Assembly: GCA_017889635.1 (NCBI GenBank)
Contig: JAGGAC010000007.1
Location: 1 to 64,000 of the forward strand
DNA length: 64,000 bases
Origin: Bacillota bacterium
Lineage (GTDB): Bacteria > Bacillota > Negativicutes > Sporomusales > CTSoil-080
Reading direction: 5' to 3'
In this document: piece by piece, positions 49,078 to 59,520 of the stretch
Layout of the letters: each line of letters starts with the position of its first letter
Numbering within the stretch: position 1 is the stretch's first letter
Program-made: the position numbers and the translations under genes
Notes under the pieces: model-generated
What the model was told of the DNA's origin: nothing
The model's database searches: none
Seen by the model: only the letters and a program-made list of their open reading frames with translations

Positions 49078-50925
49078 ATGTGCGGTATTACCGGATGGAT
49101 TGATTGGCAGGAGGATTTGACGCAAAAACAGGAGACTTTGCAGGCTATGGTCAATACTTTGGTGGTGCGTGGGCCAGACGCTTCAGGAATGTATATTTCT
49201 CATCATGTAGCTATAGGCCACCGGCGGCTATGCGTAATAGACCCGGAAGGCGGTCAGCAACCTATGGTGAGGCAACGCGGCGATAGTACTTATGTAATCA
49301 CTTATAATGGTGAACTTTATAACACATATGAGTTAAGGGAGCAACTAGAAGCATGCGGCCATTCTTTTTCATCTTCGTCAGATACCGAGGTGCTGTTAAA
49401 GTCGTATATGGAATGGGGCCCAGCGTGTGTTGCGCGCCTTAATGGCATTTTTGCTTTTGCTGTATGGGATGATGCAAAGCAAAGCCTGTTTATGGCCAGG
49501 GATAGGTTAGGTGTTAAACCATTATTTTATAGTCAAAAAAATAAAAGTTTATTTTTTGGTTCAGAGCTTAAGGCGATCTTAGCTCACCCAGCTATTGAAC
49601 CGGAGATTACAGCTGAGGGTTTAGCAGAAATATTTATGGTGGGGCCGGCGCGAACTCCAGGGCACGGTGTTTTCCGCGGCATCAATGAATTAAAGCCTGG
49701 TTACTATGCTATGTATAATCGGCAGGGGTTTACGGTCAGTCAATATTGGTCACTGGAAAGTAAGCCGCATGAAGATGATTTTCTGACCACGTTAACGATT
49801 GTGAGGGAGCTGTTTCAGGATGCTGTTAAACGGCAGTTAGTATCTGATGTTCCGTTATGCACTCTATTGTCTGGCGGTCTTGATTCCAGTGCAATTACGG
49901 CTATTGCCGCAAGAGATTATAAGGAAAGAGGCATGGAGTGTCTCAATACATATTCGGTTGAATATGTTGATAATGAAAGGTTTTTCAAGGAAAATAGTTT
50001 TCAGCCCAACCGCGATGCACCTTGGGTGGATAAGGTTTCTAGTTATCTTGGTACTTGTCATCATGAGATATTGCTTGATACACCAGAATTGGCCGGGGTG
50101 CTGGAGCAAGCTGCCAGGGCTAGGGATTTACCGGGAATGGCTGATGTTGATACTTCACTGTATCTTTTTAGTCGGGAAATAAAAAAAGGTTCAACTGTGG
50201 GTCTTTCCGGTGAGTGTGCCGACGAGGTTTTTGGCGGCTATCCATGGTTTTATCGTAATGAAATGCTTCAAGCAGAAACATTTCCTTGGTCACCGTGTCC
50301 GGATATCCGGCTGGAGTGGTTGTCGCCGGAGCTAAGAAAGAGTGACATTTTTAAAGACTATTCTTGTCAGCGTTACCAGGAAGCCTTGACTGAGGTATCG
50401 AGGCTACCTGGGGAAAATGCTGAGGCGGCGAGAATGAGGGAAATACTTTATTTGAGTCTTACTAGGTGGATGCCAACACTCTTAGATAGGAAGGATCGCA
50501 TGAGTATGGCGTTCGGGCTGGAACTGAGGGTTCCGTTTTGCGACCACCGTTTAGTGGAATACGTTTGGAATATACCGTGGGAGCTAAAGTATTATCAGCA
50601 ACGGGAAAAGGGGCTACTTCGCCAAGCTTTAACCGGACTTTTGCCCGATGATGTTTTGTGGCGACGGAAAAGCCCTTACCCCAAAACGCATAATCCATCG
50701 TTTTTCCAGGCGGTCCGTGAGCAACTTAAAGTTATTCTAAGTAATCAATCGTCTCCATTACTCCAACTTATTGATACTGCAAAAATTCGTGAGTTTACTA
50801 AGTCTGATGACGCAAGATCGACATTTCCATGGTTTGGACAGCTGATGGGAGGACCACAGCTTATGGCCTATATGATACAGGTGGATGCTTGGTTAAGGCA
50901 AAATAAAGTTAAGGTAGTATTATGA
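49078..50925 (+). CDS. asnB: Asparagine synthase (glutamine-hydrolysing)
   Basis: MCGITGWIDW (N-terminal nucleophile Cys2), SGGLDSSAI PP-loop; ATG 49078 preceded by AAGGAGAGG. Confidence 0.93.
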   Translation: MCGITGWIDWQEDLTQKQETLQAMVNTLVVRGPDASGMYISHHVAIGHRRLCVIDPEGGQQPMVRQRGDSTYVITYNGELYNTYELREQLEACGHSFSSSSDTEVLLKSYMEWGPACVARLNGIFAFAVWDDAKQSLFMARDRLGVKPLFYSQKNKSLFFGSELKAILAHPAIEPEITAEGLAEIFMVGPARTPGHGVFRGINELKPGYYAMYNRQGFTVSQYWSLESKPHEDDFLTTLTIVRELFQDAVKRQLVSDVPLCTLLSGGLDSSAITAIAARDYKERGMECLNTYSVEYVDNERFFKENSFQPNRDAPWVDKVSSYLGTCHHEILLDTPELAGVLEQAARARDLPGMADVDTSLYLFSREIKKGSTVGLSGECADEVFGGYPWFYRNEMLQAETFPWSPCPDIRLEWLSPELRKSDIFKDYSCQRYQEALTEVSRLPGENAEAARMREILYLSLTRWMPTLLDRKDRMSMAFGLELRVPFCDHRLVEYVWNIPWELKYYQQREKGLLRQALTGLLPDDVLWRRKSPYPKTHNPSFFQAVREQLKVILSNQSSPLLQLIDTAKIREFTKSDDARSTFPWFGQLMGGPQLMAYMIQVDAWLRQNKVKVVL

Positions 50926-51159
50926 AGTTTGTGCGTTTAAATTTGTTGTTGCTCTGATTATTGACAGGCGCGGAGGCGCTTGATAATATAACATTAATAA
51001 TATTGGAATAGTCAAGCTGTTCCAATGGAAAATGCAACCAGCAATTCGGCCGGGAGTGGCTTGGGCTTGCTGGTTGTTTGCCATATTAGATAGTCAATGA
51101 AGAAGTTGCGGAGGCTAAGTTGTCGGGCCTTATTTTAAGGTTGAAACCAATTATGCGAG

Positions 51160-52764
51160 GTGGACGGAGTGTATTCTCTTTTAATACGTGGTGGATTAAT
51201 TGTTGACGGAACAGGAAGACCGCCTTATCCAGGCGATGTGGCGGTGGAAAACGGCATTATAGTTGCCATTGATGCAGAGATATCAGATTTAGCGGTTCAG
51301 ACAATTGATGCGACTGGGCTTATTATAAGTCCAGGCTTTATCGATATTCATTCTCATGCCGATGCCAGCATTTTTCGCAATCCGTTGTCGGAGAGTAAAG
51401 TCCTGCAAGGCGTGACGACTGAGATTGTTGGAAACTGCGGCATCGGGTTGTTTCCAGTTGATACAAAGAGAGTTGATATGCTTATTCAGTATTTACTCTT
51501 GCATGAGACAAGTTTGCCGCCAGAAGGAATAACTTGGTGTGATTTTAATCAATATACTGATATTATTGAGTCTAACGGACTGGGGGTTAACTTTGCTCCA
51601 CTGGTAGCGCATGGAACGCTACGAATAGCTGCAATGGGAATGGAGGCACGTCAACCAGAACCAATTGAATTGGCTGCAATGAAAGCAATGCTTGATTCAG
51701 CATTAGAGCAGGGAGCATGGGGATTGTCCTCTGGACTGATTTATCCACCAGGGAGTTTTGCCGCATCGAGCGAACTTACTTGTTTGGCTGGAGTTGTTGC
51801 TCGATATGGGAGCATATTTGCTGCCCATATTCGTAATGAGGGCAACAATCTTCTGGAGGCGATAAGAGAAATAATAGCAATCGGTCAGGCAAGTAACGCA
51901 CGGGTGCAGATTTCACATTTGAAGGCAATCGGCAAGGCAAATTGGGGGCGAGGAAAAACTGCCTTGGAGTTATTGGCAGAGGCCCGGCGGCAAGGGGTGG
52001 ATGTTGCCGCCGATATGTATCCATATGAAGCTAGTAGTACATCTTTGACTGCTATTGTGCCGCAGTGGGCGATGGAAGGCGGTTCTGATGCGTTATTAAG
52101 AAGGTTGGCAGAAAGAGATGATCGGGAGGAGATTAGTACCGGAATTTCCCGGGAAATGTCGCTACGCGGCGGTCCGGCAAGTATTATGATAACGGCTGTC
52201 GGTATGCCTGGTGGAAAGGCGTTTTCGGGCAAAACAATTGCAGATTTGGCGATGGAGTGGCGGTGTGGTGCAGAGGATGCTGTTATTAAGCTTCTGATTA
52301 TGGCTGAGGCTGTTGTCAGTGCGGTATTTTTTTCACTTTTCCCGGAAGAGGTTTCCGTTATTGCTGTCGATAAGGCTGTAGCAGTGGGCTCCGACGGGTT
52401 TGGTATGAACGCACTAAGGGATGGTTCGGTTGCTACTCATCCGCGTTCTTACGGGACTTTCCCGAAATTTTTGGCAAAATACGTTCGAACAGATAAGTTG
52501 CTTAACTGGGAAGAGGCTGTCTACAAGATGACAGGTCTTCCAGCGGCAAGGCTTGGGTTCAAAAGGCGTGGCATTTTAAAGAGTGGCAATTTTGCGGATA
52601 TTACCGTGTTTGATCCGCTGCGAGTGAACGACAAAGCAGGATATATTGAGTGTCACAACTATTCAGAGGGAATTGAATGGGTGTTTGTCAATGGTCAGGC
52701 TGTGGTAAAGAGCGGAAGAATAACTGGCAACATGCCAGGGAAGGTACTACGTAGACAAAGTTAA
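51160..52764 (+). CDS. N-acyl-D-amino-acid deacylase/D-aminoacylase family amidohydrolase
   Basis: PGFIDIHSHADAS, GVTTEIVGNCGIGLFPV, ADMYPYEASSTSL. Confidence 0.87.
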   Translation: MDGVYSLLIRGGLIVDGTGRPPYPGDVAVENGIIVAIDAEISDLAVQTIDATGLIISPGFIDIHSHADASIFRNPLSESKVLQGVTTEIVGNCGIGLFPVDTKRVDMLIQYLLLHETSLPPEGITWCDFNQYTDIIESNGLGVNFAPLVAHGTLRIAAMGMEARQPEPIELAAMKAMLDSALEQGAWGLSSGLIYPPGSFAASSELTCLAGVVARYGSIFAAHIRNEGNNLLEAIREIIAIGQASNARVQISHLKAIGKANWGRGKTALELLAEARRQGVDVAADMYPYEASSTSLTAIVPQWAMEGGSDALLRRLAERDDREEISTGISREMSLRGGPASIMITAVGMPGGKAFSGKTIADLAMEWRCGAEDAVIKLLIMAEAVVSAVFFSLFPEEVSVIAVDKAVAVGSDGFGMNALRDGSVATHPRSYGTFPKFLAKYVRTDKLLNWEEAVYKMTGLPAARLGFKRRGILKSGNFADITVFDPLRVNDKAGYIECHNYSEGIEWVFVNGQAVVKSGRITGNMPGKVLRRQS

Positions 52765-52794
52765 GATCTCCAAACTATTGAATTAAGTAGTATG

Positions 52795-52844
52795 TTGTCT
52801 AGACTATCTCCCATACCAACTGGTATGGGAGATAGTCTAGACAA
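52795..52844. repeat. 24-bp perfect inverted repeat (hairpin) between convergent genes
   Basis: TTGTCTAGACTATCTCCCATACCA-AC-TGGTATGGGAGATAGTCTAGACAA. Confidence 0.93.
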
Positions 52845-52886
52845 AGGAACTGGATATATCTATTGCAAACGGTATAATTATGGTAC

Positions 52887-53546
52887 TTAACCTTTCGGTT
52901 TAGGAGGAAGACCAGGATAAGTGCCAGGATAGATGACTAATTCACGATCGGTCATTACTTTGACGATAACACTTAATTCAACTGAGGCCTTGAATTTGTT
53001 AGTACAGCCTTTTTCTGGTGGACACCAGCAAGGCTTATGATGGGGATTGTATTCAGGGCTATCGCTCGATTGGTTGTGCTTATCATCCCAGTTATATTGA
53101 TCATAGTTCTGTTTGTACCAATGGGCGCGGGTGTGAGAATCACAATCGTAGTCAACTGAGTTGACAATAACTCTGGCTTCGGCATCCATCCCCCGGCGAG
53201 CTCTCCTGATTGGTACGTCAACAGTAAAGCGTATCCGCCTGGCTTCTACAGCGTGAACGGGTTGGTTGGGCAGGCATGCAACATAGATTCCTTTTACTTC
53301 GAAGTCGCCGCAGACAATTACTTTATTGGTGAGTACATCTACGTTGGTTATCCTTACTTTTTTTATTAGGACATCAATTATTTGTTCAATGGCTGGCTTG
53401 TTTTTGGGTACAACAATGCTAATGTCGATAGATTTTTGCATCGAATTTTCGCCAACAACCTGACGCACTATGATGCTCTGAGGTCCCGCCTGGGCACCAA
53501 GGACGCATTTTCCTAATACGGTTTGCGGTTGGTACATGTATTTCAC
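52887..53546 (-). CDS. SPOCS (DUF3794)-domain protein
   Basis: VEARRIRFTVDVPIRRARRGMDAEARVIV SPOCS-like; HKPCWCPPEKGC insertion. Confidence 0.7.
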   Translation of the reverse strand: MKYMYQPQTVLGKCVLGAQAGPQSIIVRQVVGENSMQKSIDISIVVPKNKPAIEQIIDVLIKKVRITNVDVLTNKVIVCGDFEVKGIYVACLPNQPVHAVEARRIRFTVDVPIRRARRGMDAEARVIVNSVDYDCDSHTRAHWYKQNYDQYNWDDKHNQSSDSPEYNPHHKPCWCPPEKGCTNKFKASVELSVIVKVMTDRELVIYPGTYPGLPPKPKG

Positions 53547-53717
53547 ACATACACCTCCTTTTGCGGGCTTTACTTATAATATGCAAAGTAATGGCTATAG
53601 AGTGAATCGAAGATTGAAATTCGAGGCGGGATTTATAGTCAATAAATTTTTATAGCAGCAGGGGAGAACTGGAAAGCTTCGAATTAATTGAATATGAATA
53701 GTTTAGGGAGGCTTGTC

Positions 53718-54203
53718 ATGGAGTTGGTACTACTAAGACATGCTAAAGCGGAAGAATGCCCGCCTTGGATTAGTGATGAAGAGCGTAATCTTACGCCAAA
53801 GGGGCGTAAGAAAGCTCAGGCAGCAGCAAAGGGATTAGTCAAGTTTTTGCACGATGTCGATCAGTTGGAAATATGGTCCAGCCACGCCTTGCGCTCAGTC
53901 CAGACGGCTCAAATACTGGCAGCCAACTTTGGTGGCATGGAGGTTAAAGAGTACCGTTATATATATACCGGGCGGTTGGAAGAGGTGATGAAAGAACTGC
54001 GACAAATGAGAGCTGATGCGGTAGTGGTGGTTGTTGGTCACGAACCACATCTTGGGGTGTGGGCTAAGCAACTTGCGGGCGTGACTTTGCCATTTAAAAA
54101 ATGCGCTGCCGCTGGATTTAAAATAGATTTTGAAGAGGAATTAAATATTAAACTTGAATGGTTTGCCAGTTCAAAAATATTGGCAAAGCTGGGAGAAGAG
54201 TAG
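53718..54203 (+). CDS. sixA: SixA-like phosphohistidine phosphatase
   Basis: LVLLRHAKAE RHG motif, VGHEPHLG. Confidence 0.87.
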   Translation: MELVLLRHAKAEECPPWISDEERNLTPKGRKKAQAAAKGLVKFLHDVDQLEIWSSHALRSVQTAQILAANFGGMEVKEYRYIYTGRLEEVMKELRQMRADAVVVVVGHEPHLGVWAKQLAGVTLPFKKCAAAGFKIDFEEELNIKLEWFASSKILAKLGEE

Positions 54204-54217
54204 TTGGGGGGACAAAA

Positions 54218-55798
54218 ATGCCTGATAATGACGGTATCGAGGTCGAACTAAAACTCCGGTTACTTAATGATACAAATTGGGGAGCGGTTTTTGCTGCTCC
54301 GGCAGTTGTTGGAGTAAATGCTTTAGCACCTTCGAGCGAACTTTTGGATAGCCGGTACTTTGATTCGCCGGATCATGCTTTACAAAAAGCTGGTCTCGCT
54401 TATCGCATTCGTCGTGAAGATGGTCGGTGGATTGCTACAGTTAAAGCAGGGGGGACGTCGGTCGGTGGTTTGCATGAACGAAGGGAGTGGAATGTTGAAG
54501 TTGCTCAAGATCAGCCTTCAATCGAACCTTTTATAGATACCGATGCTGGCGAGCTTTTAATGGAGGCGCTTGGTGACAAGCCATTGATAATGGTGCTTGG
54601 TACAGTATTTGAACGGTACAAGACTATCCTGACAACGATGGATGGCAGTGTGATCGAATTAGCGGTTGATCGAGGAAAGATTACCGCAGGGGAGTTTGAG
54701 GAGCTAATTTCTGAGGTGGAACTGGAGTTAAAGGCCGGCAAATCGGCGGCAGTATTGGCCTTGGGGGCTGAATTGGCGTCAAGTGTTCCTATGACAGTTG
54801 AGCCAAGAAGCAAATTCTTCCGTGGATTATGTCTGGCTGGATTGGCTGAAGAAAGTACGCAAGATACTGTATATGTGCCTGATATGACGGCAAACGCCAG
54901 TGCGGGTATTAGTCAACTGCTTGTTAATCAGATACATAATGTATTTATAGCCCAAGATGATTTTTTAGCTAAACCAGCAGGAGCGGAAGGGCTACATAAA
55001 CTGCGGATGGAGCTTAGACGGTTGCGTTCGCTGTTGTCTTTTTCCAAGCCATTAGCTGACCTGGAAAAATATGTCGAGTGGCAGGGGAAGCTCAGTGAGT
55101 GGAGCCGGAGTATGAACCGTCTCAGGGAAATTGATGTAGCTTTGAATGTTTGGTTAGAGGCTACTGATAATGGCGGAATACTGCTATCACCACCGCCTTG
55201 GCTTGGGCTGCTTTTGACTGCCGAACGTGAAAAGCTGGCCCAGGAATTGGTTGCGGTTTTTTCAAAAGGGTGTTTGAGTGCAACGTTGCTTGGCCTTTGG
55301 GTATGGGGGGTTGAAACGGCCTCTCCTCGGGAAGATGATACTATAAAATTAGGTGATTTTGCTGCAGAGAGGCTGGCAGAATGGATTGAAATATTGAGAA
55401 ATGTGGGTAAAGACGCTAATATTGATGAACAGGGTCAAATCCATACTGCAAGAATTCAAGGTAAGAAGTTGCGTTATGTTTTAGAGGCCTTGTCGCAGGA
55501 TGATGCAAAAACAAAGAGGTTGCTCGTTTGCCTGAAACGCTTGCAGACTTGCTTAGGTACGGTAAGGGATGGGCAATTAATTGGTGCGTTTCTTAATGAG
55601 TGGATGGATTTACATGCTAGTAGGATTATTTATCGTGATGCAGGAATTATTGCTGGTTGGATGGCACGGGATTATTTTGAAGCGAGACGTGACTTTGAGC
55701 CAGTGTGGCAGCGATTTCGGCGTTCTGCCAAGCGGTGGCTGCGGAGCTGTTCTAATAAGCATAAGCGGAGAGAAAGTAGTAAAGCTTCTAAGTGTTGA
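54218..55798 (+). CDS. CYTH-CHAD domain protein
   Basis: N-terminal EVELKLRL (ExExK CYTH), RRLRSLLSF and IQGKKLRYVLEAL CHAD helices. Confidence 0.88.
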   Translation: MPDNDGIEVELKLRLLNDTNWGAVFAAPAVVGVNALAPSSELLDSRYFDSPDHALQKAGLAYRIRREDGRWIATVKAGGTSVGGLHERREWNVEVAQDQPSIEPFIDTDAGELLMEALGDKPLIMVLGTVFERYKTILTTMDGSVIELAVDRGKITAGEFEELISEVELELKAGKSAAVLALGAELASSVPMTVEPRSKFFRGLCLAGLAEESTQDTVYVPDMTANASAGISQLLVNQIHNVFIAQDDFLAKPAGAEGLHKLRMELRRLRSLLSFSKPLADLEKYVEWQGKLSEWSRSMNRLREIDVALNVWLEATDNGGILLSPPPWLGLLLTAEREKLAQELVAVFSKGCLSATLLGLWVWGVETASPREDDTIKLGDFAAERLAEWIEILRNVGKDANIDEQGQIHTARIQGKKLRYVLEALSQDDAKTKRLLVCLKRLQTCLGTVRDGQLIGAFLNEWMDLHASRIIYRDAGIIAGWMARDYFEARRDFEPVWQRFRRSAKRWLRSCSNKHKRRESSKASKC

Positions 55799-55803
55799 AA
55801 AAA

Positions 55804-55850
55804 GGAATCTCCTGTGGAAGTGATTGATCTTCTTCCATAGGAGATTTTAC
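55804..55850 (+). terminator. Terminator after CYTH-CHAD
   Basis: AATCTCCTGTGGAAG...CTTCCATAGGAGATTTTACTTT. Confidence 0.75.
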
Positions 55851-55923
55851 TTTGCATTTTAGGTTATGGAACATTTCATAATAAAACTAATTATTGAGTA
55901 ACTGGAAACAGTAAGTTTGCGAG

Positions 55924-56961
55924 TTATTCAGTAATCTCGTAAATTGCTATTTCGCCAATTTCACGGTTGGCAGCTAAGATTACATCAGAAGTTTGCTTGT
56001 TAAGTACTGCTATATTGCTGGGACCGCCGGAATTATCTATAGTAAAATGCTTAATTTGGCCAGAGGCATTAATTTGAAAGCAGTTTAATTCCCTATTTCC
56101 TTTTCTTCCGCCAATGATAAATGACGGTTTGTTTAATATTTTTCCACCCCATACAACATGGCCGAATTCATATTCGTGCTCATGAATTGGAATTAATTTG
56201 TCATCGACATACTTATATATTTTTCCGTAGCTGCCATGGAAAGGCTCAATAGTGGCTAGTTCCATACATCCGTCATTATCTATATCACATACAGCTATAT
56301 CACTAACTTCATGGTTTAATATTTGTTCAGATTCCCAGTTGTCGGTATTATTTTGTGGCAGATATAGAACAAATACTCCTTCTGAACCGGAAACAATATA
56401 GGCATCTCGCCCTTTCCAGTTTCCTTTACAAAATCCATGGTTTTTAGTAATGCCTTTAAGTATTGGTTTTAACTCAAAGGGTTTGTGTATTTCTGGAGGT
56501 ATTTCTCCGATATATACACTGCCGGGTTTTGACCAGTCTTCCTTAGAGTCTTTATCTTCACAGAGGGTTGCACCAATGAAGAGGAGTCTATTATTAAAAG
56601 CAAATACATCGAATCTGTGCAAATACGGAATAATCATAATGGGAGTAACTGTCCATTTTGAATCAGCATCACAGATGGCATGAACTATCTGTGATGCTTT
56701 TGCCTGAAACGTAGGTGTGAAATCTTGGGTTGCAATAAATTCGTTTTTTCTGCCAGGTATCGGAACAATATTCATTGTTCCTCCTGGTCCGTCCCAGACT
56801 TTGTTTTCATCCCAAGTGTCTTCAGCGAATGCAATGCAAGGACCATGCCCTTCAGTTGCAACAAGATAGTGCATCTTTTCATTCAATTTCATAATTGCAG
56901 TTGCATAAGCTTTGTCCAGTTGGCCTAAAACTTTTTTATTTATTTTCACCTTAATTGCCAC
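55924..56961 (-). CDS. Hypothetical beta-propeller-like protein (FG-GAP/VCBS-like)
   Basis: Repeating beta-blade pattern, e.g. SDIAVCDIDNDGCMELATIEPFHGS and SNIAVLNKQTSDVILAANREIGEIAIYE. Confidence 0.6.
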   Translation of the reverse strand: MAIKVKINKKVLGQLDKAYATAIMKLNEKMHYLVATEGHGPCIAFAEDTWDENKVWDGPGGTMNIVPIPGRKNEFIATQDFTPTFQAKASQIVHAICDADSKWTVTPIMIIPYLHRFDVFAFNNRLLFIGATLCEDKDSKEDWSKPGSVYIGEIPPEIHKPFELKPILKGITKNHGFCKGNWKGRDAYIVSGSEGVFVLYLPQNNTDNWESEQILNHEVSDIAVCDIDNDGCMELATIEPFHGSYGKIYKYVDDKLIPIHEHEYEFGHVVWGGKILNKPSFIIGGRKGNRELNCFQINASGQIKHFTIDNSGGPSNIAVLNKQTSDVILAANREIGEIAIYEITE

Positions 56962-57021
56962 TCCTTACGTTATATTCTAAGCACAATATACCCAAAATAC
57001 GTTGCACATATGCTCGTGGTA

Positions 57022-57047
57022 TTATCATATGCTCAACATTATGATAA
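57022..57047. promoter_or_regulatory. Palindrome upstream of the propeller gene (candidate operator)
   Basis: TTATCATA-tgctcaacat-TATGATAA. Confidence 0.45.
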
Positions 57048-57156
57048 CGATTTTTCATTTTTCCGTCAATAGTGGTTGAATGGTAGCAGTAAAAAGGAAC
57101 AGTTGTGCAATTAATATTAGAATGGTTTGATGAAACATTAGCAGAGACGCTTTTTA

Positions 57157-57200
57157 AACAAAATAACAGCCCACAATAATGCGGGCTGTTATTTTGTTTA
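57157..57200 (-). terminator. Terminator of the SorC-type regulator
   Basis: AAACAAAATAACAGCCC...GGGCTGTTATTTTGTTT. Confidence 0.85.
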
Positions 57201-58157
57201 AATGTTGAATGATTCAGAAGAAAGTTCTAATATTTTTTCAGCAGTTCTGTCATCTGTTATCAGAGTATTAATCAGCTTTCCATTAAGTGCTCCAATAATG
57301 GCGCGGGCTTTTTCTGTGCCACTGGCTATGCCGATTACTACCGGCACTTTTTTTAACAGTTCTATTCCTACACCAACAATACCAGCGTGAAGTTTGAGTG
57401 GCAGGACATTGCCCATAATGTCATAATGATGCGCGCAGATATGCCCGGCAGCGCCTTTTCGTTTTAATTGTTCAATAGCTTCTTTACTGAGGTAACTTAA
57501 CCAGGTTTGACTAGGGGAAACTGTAGGTTCCAATGAGCCAATGCCTGTTACGATGATGTCAGCTTCTTCGGCGATACGCAAGGTTTCTTTGATATGAGGG
57601 TTTTCAATTAAAACGTCTCTAGCTTCCGAACTGCCGACAAATAGGGGGGCGTGGATGTAGTAACATTTTCCACCATAGATTGCAGCTGTTTTTCTTACTA
57701 CGTTAAAGCCATCAGTTTGGCTATTAGGAATGGCCGCGCCAAAAAGCTGTACTACTTTGATGGGAATTTTACGGTTGGGGTTGAGTGCTTCGACCGTGTT
57801 ATGAAGCGCTTTACCCCAAGATATTCCGAGAATAGAGTCTTCTTTGATAACGCTGTCAATATAGCGGGCAGCTAAAAGAGCAACGCCACGCAGGGTCTCT
57901 TCGCCACGCCGGTTTTGGGCTTCTAATATTCTGATATCTTTAAGCCCAAACTTTGTAAGAAGCTGATGTTCAAGCACTGGTGACCTGTCCCAAGGATAGT
58001 GGATGTGGATTTCAACAACTTTTTTTTCACGGGCTTCCTGTAATAGTCGGGATACAGTTGAACGTGATGTATGAATATGCTTGGCAATTTCATTTTGGGT
58101 CATATTATTTTCGTAATATAGGCGCGCTACTTCAGAAAGCAATTCAAGCTCTTCCAT
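57198..58157 (-). CDS. SorC/DeoR-family (sugar-binding) transcriptional regulator
   Basis: N-terminal HTH (NMTQNEIAKHIHTSRSTVSRLLQEAREKKVVEI), sugar-binding domain GISWGKAL...GIGSLEPTV. Confidence 0.92.
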   Translation of the reverse strand: MEELELLSEVARLYYENNMTQNEIAKHIHTSRSTVSRLLQEAREKKVVEIHIHYPWDRSPVLEHQLLTKFGLKDIRILEAQNRRGEETLRGVALLAARYIDSVIKEDSILGISWGKALHNTVEALNPNRKIPIKVVQLFGAAIPNSQTDGFNVVRKTAAIYGGKCYYIHAPLFVGSSEARDVLIENPHIKETLRIAEEADIIVTGIGSLEPTVSPSQTWLSYLSKEAIEQLKRKGAAGHICAHHYDIMGNVLPLKLHAGIVGVGIELLKKVPVVIGIASGTEKARAIIGALNGKLINTLITDDRTAEKILELSSESFNI

Positions 58158-58290
58158 GAAAAGTCCTCACTTTGTTATTTTGCAGATGGTATCATGGGTA
58201 AAAATTGATATTATTATCAATTATAGCATATTGCTTTCATAAGGCGGCTTTCTTTAGGCCAAAAATTCTTTTCTTACCATAAAGTAATAA

Positions 58291-59355
58291 TTATAGGAAA
58301 GAAGTATATGGCAAATCTATATCGCCTTCAAAACAATCATCAAAGCCGCGGGGGTAATGATATTCGCGTTTATCTTTATCCTCAGGATAAACGAATTTTC
58401 CACCTACTTGCCAGATAAAAGGTTTGAATTTATATTGCAGCCGATTTTTCTTCATTTCAAAAAGAACACTGATTTCGGTCGGATCTGCTTGGAAATTTGA
58501 CCAAATATCATGATGAAAGGGAATGATTACCTTTGTGTTTAGCGCTTCTGCCATCCGCAATATATCGGAGGCAGTCATTTTATCGGTAATGCCTCTGGGA
58601 TTTTCCCCGAAGGAGCCTAGAGCCACATCAATCTGATAATTATTGCCGTGTTTGGCATAATAATTTGAGTAGTGTGAATCACCACTGTGATATATGCTGC
58701 CGCCGGGAGTCTTTATGACGTAGTTTACTGCTCTTTCATCCATGTTGCCAGGCATTTTGCCTTTTAAAATAACGTCTTTGGGAGCGGTAATCAATGCGGT
58801 ACGGTCAAAGGATTCAAGGGCTAAGAGTTCGGTATCTTTAATCTTGATAATGTCCCCAGGCTTGACTATGGTACAGCGAGTTTCAGGCACGCCCCAACTA
58901 ATCCAGAGATCGACACAGGCTTTTGGGCCAATAAAAGGAACTGATGATTCGCAATTTTTTAATACGGCTGCAGCAACATTTATGTCGATATGATCATTAT
59001 GATCGTGGGTTGATACTACTGCATCAATTTTTTTAATTGCAAACGGATCCAAGACAAAAGGTGTTACCCTAAGATTTGGCTGTAGTTTTTTGCCTCCGCT
59101 CATTCTTGCCATTTGATGATGTGGATCCATTAGCGGTTTAGCTTTTGTTCTTTTTCCGCTGCCGCACCAAAAATCAATGCAGATATTTGCGTCGTTCTCG
59201 GATTTTACCCATATTCCTGTGCAACCTAGCCACCACATAGCAAATGTGCCAGGAGAAACTACTTCTGCTTCAATTTCTTCATTAAGCCAGGTTCCCCATT
59301 CCGGAAAGGTGCTTAATATCCAAGATTCTCTGGTTAATTGGTCAATTTTGCTCAT
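58291..59355 (-). CDS. ulaG: L-ascorbate-6-phosphate lactonase UlaG
   Basis: Metallo-beta-lactamase fold [22 protein letters not shown]; clustered with the ascorbate PTS. Confidence 0.93.
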   Translation of the reverse strand: MSKIDQLTRESWILSTFPEWGTWLNEEIEAEVVSPGTFAMWWLGCTGIWVKSENDANICIDFWCGSGKRTKAKPLMDPHHQMARMSGGKKLQPNLRVTPFVLDPFAIKKIDAVVSTHDHNDHIDINVAAAVLKNCESSVPFIGPKACVDLWISWGVPETRCTIVKPGDIIKIKDTELLALESFDRTALITAPKDVILKGKMPGNMDERAVNYVIKTPGGSIYHSGDSHYSNYYAKHGNNYQIDVALGSFGENPRGITDKMTASDILRMAEALNTKVIIPFHHDIWSNFQADPTEISVLFEMKKNRLQYKFKPFIWQVGGKFVYPEDKDKREYHYPRGFDDCFEGDIDLPYTSFL

Positions 59356-59459
59356 TTTTTCACCCTTCTTTTTTGTTGTATTTTTTTATAGCAAATGTCT
59401 GTGGGGCACTCAGTTATTTTGAGCAAATGTGCAAATTTTGCATTATTGGCACCTGAGTA

Positions 59460-59489
59460 TTGACATACAATTCAGTCATTTGCTATGCT
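59460..59489 (+). promoter_or_regulatory. Promoter of the ulaABC operon
   Basis: TTGACA-N18-TATGCT in the ulaG/ulaA divergent region. Confidence 0.55.
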
Positions 59490-59520
59490 GAGACTGAGAA
59501 TATGACCAGATGATGAACGA

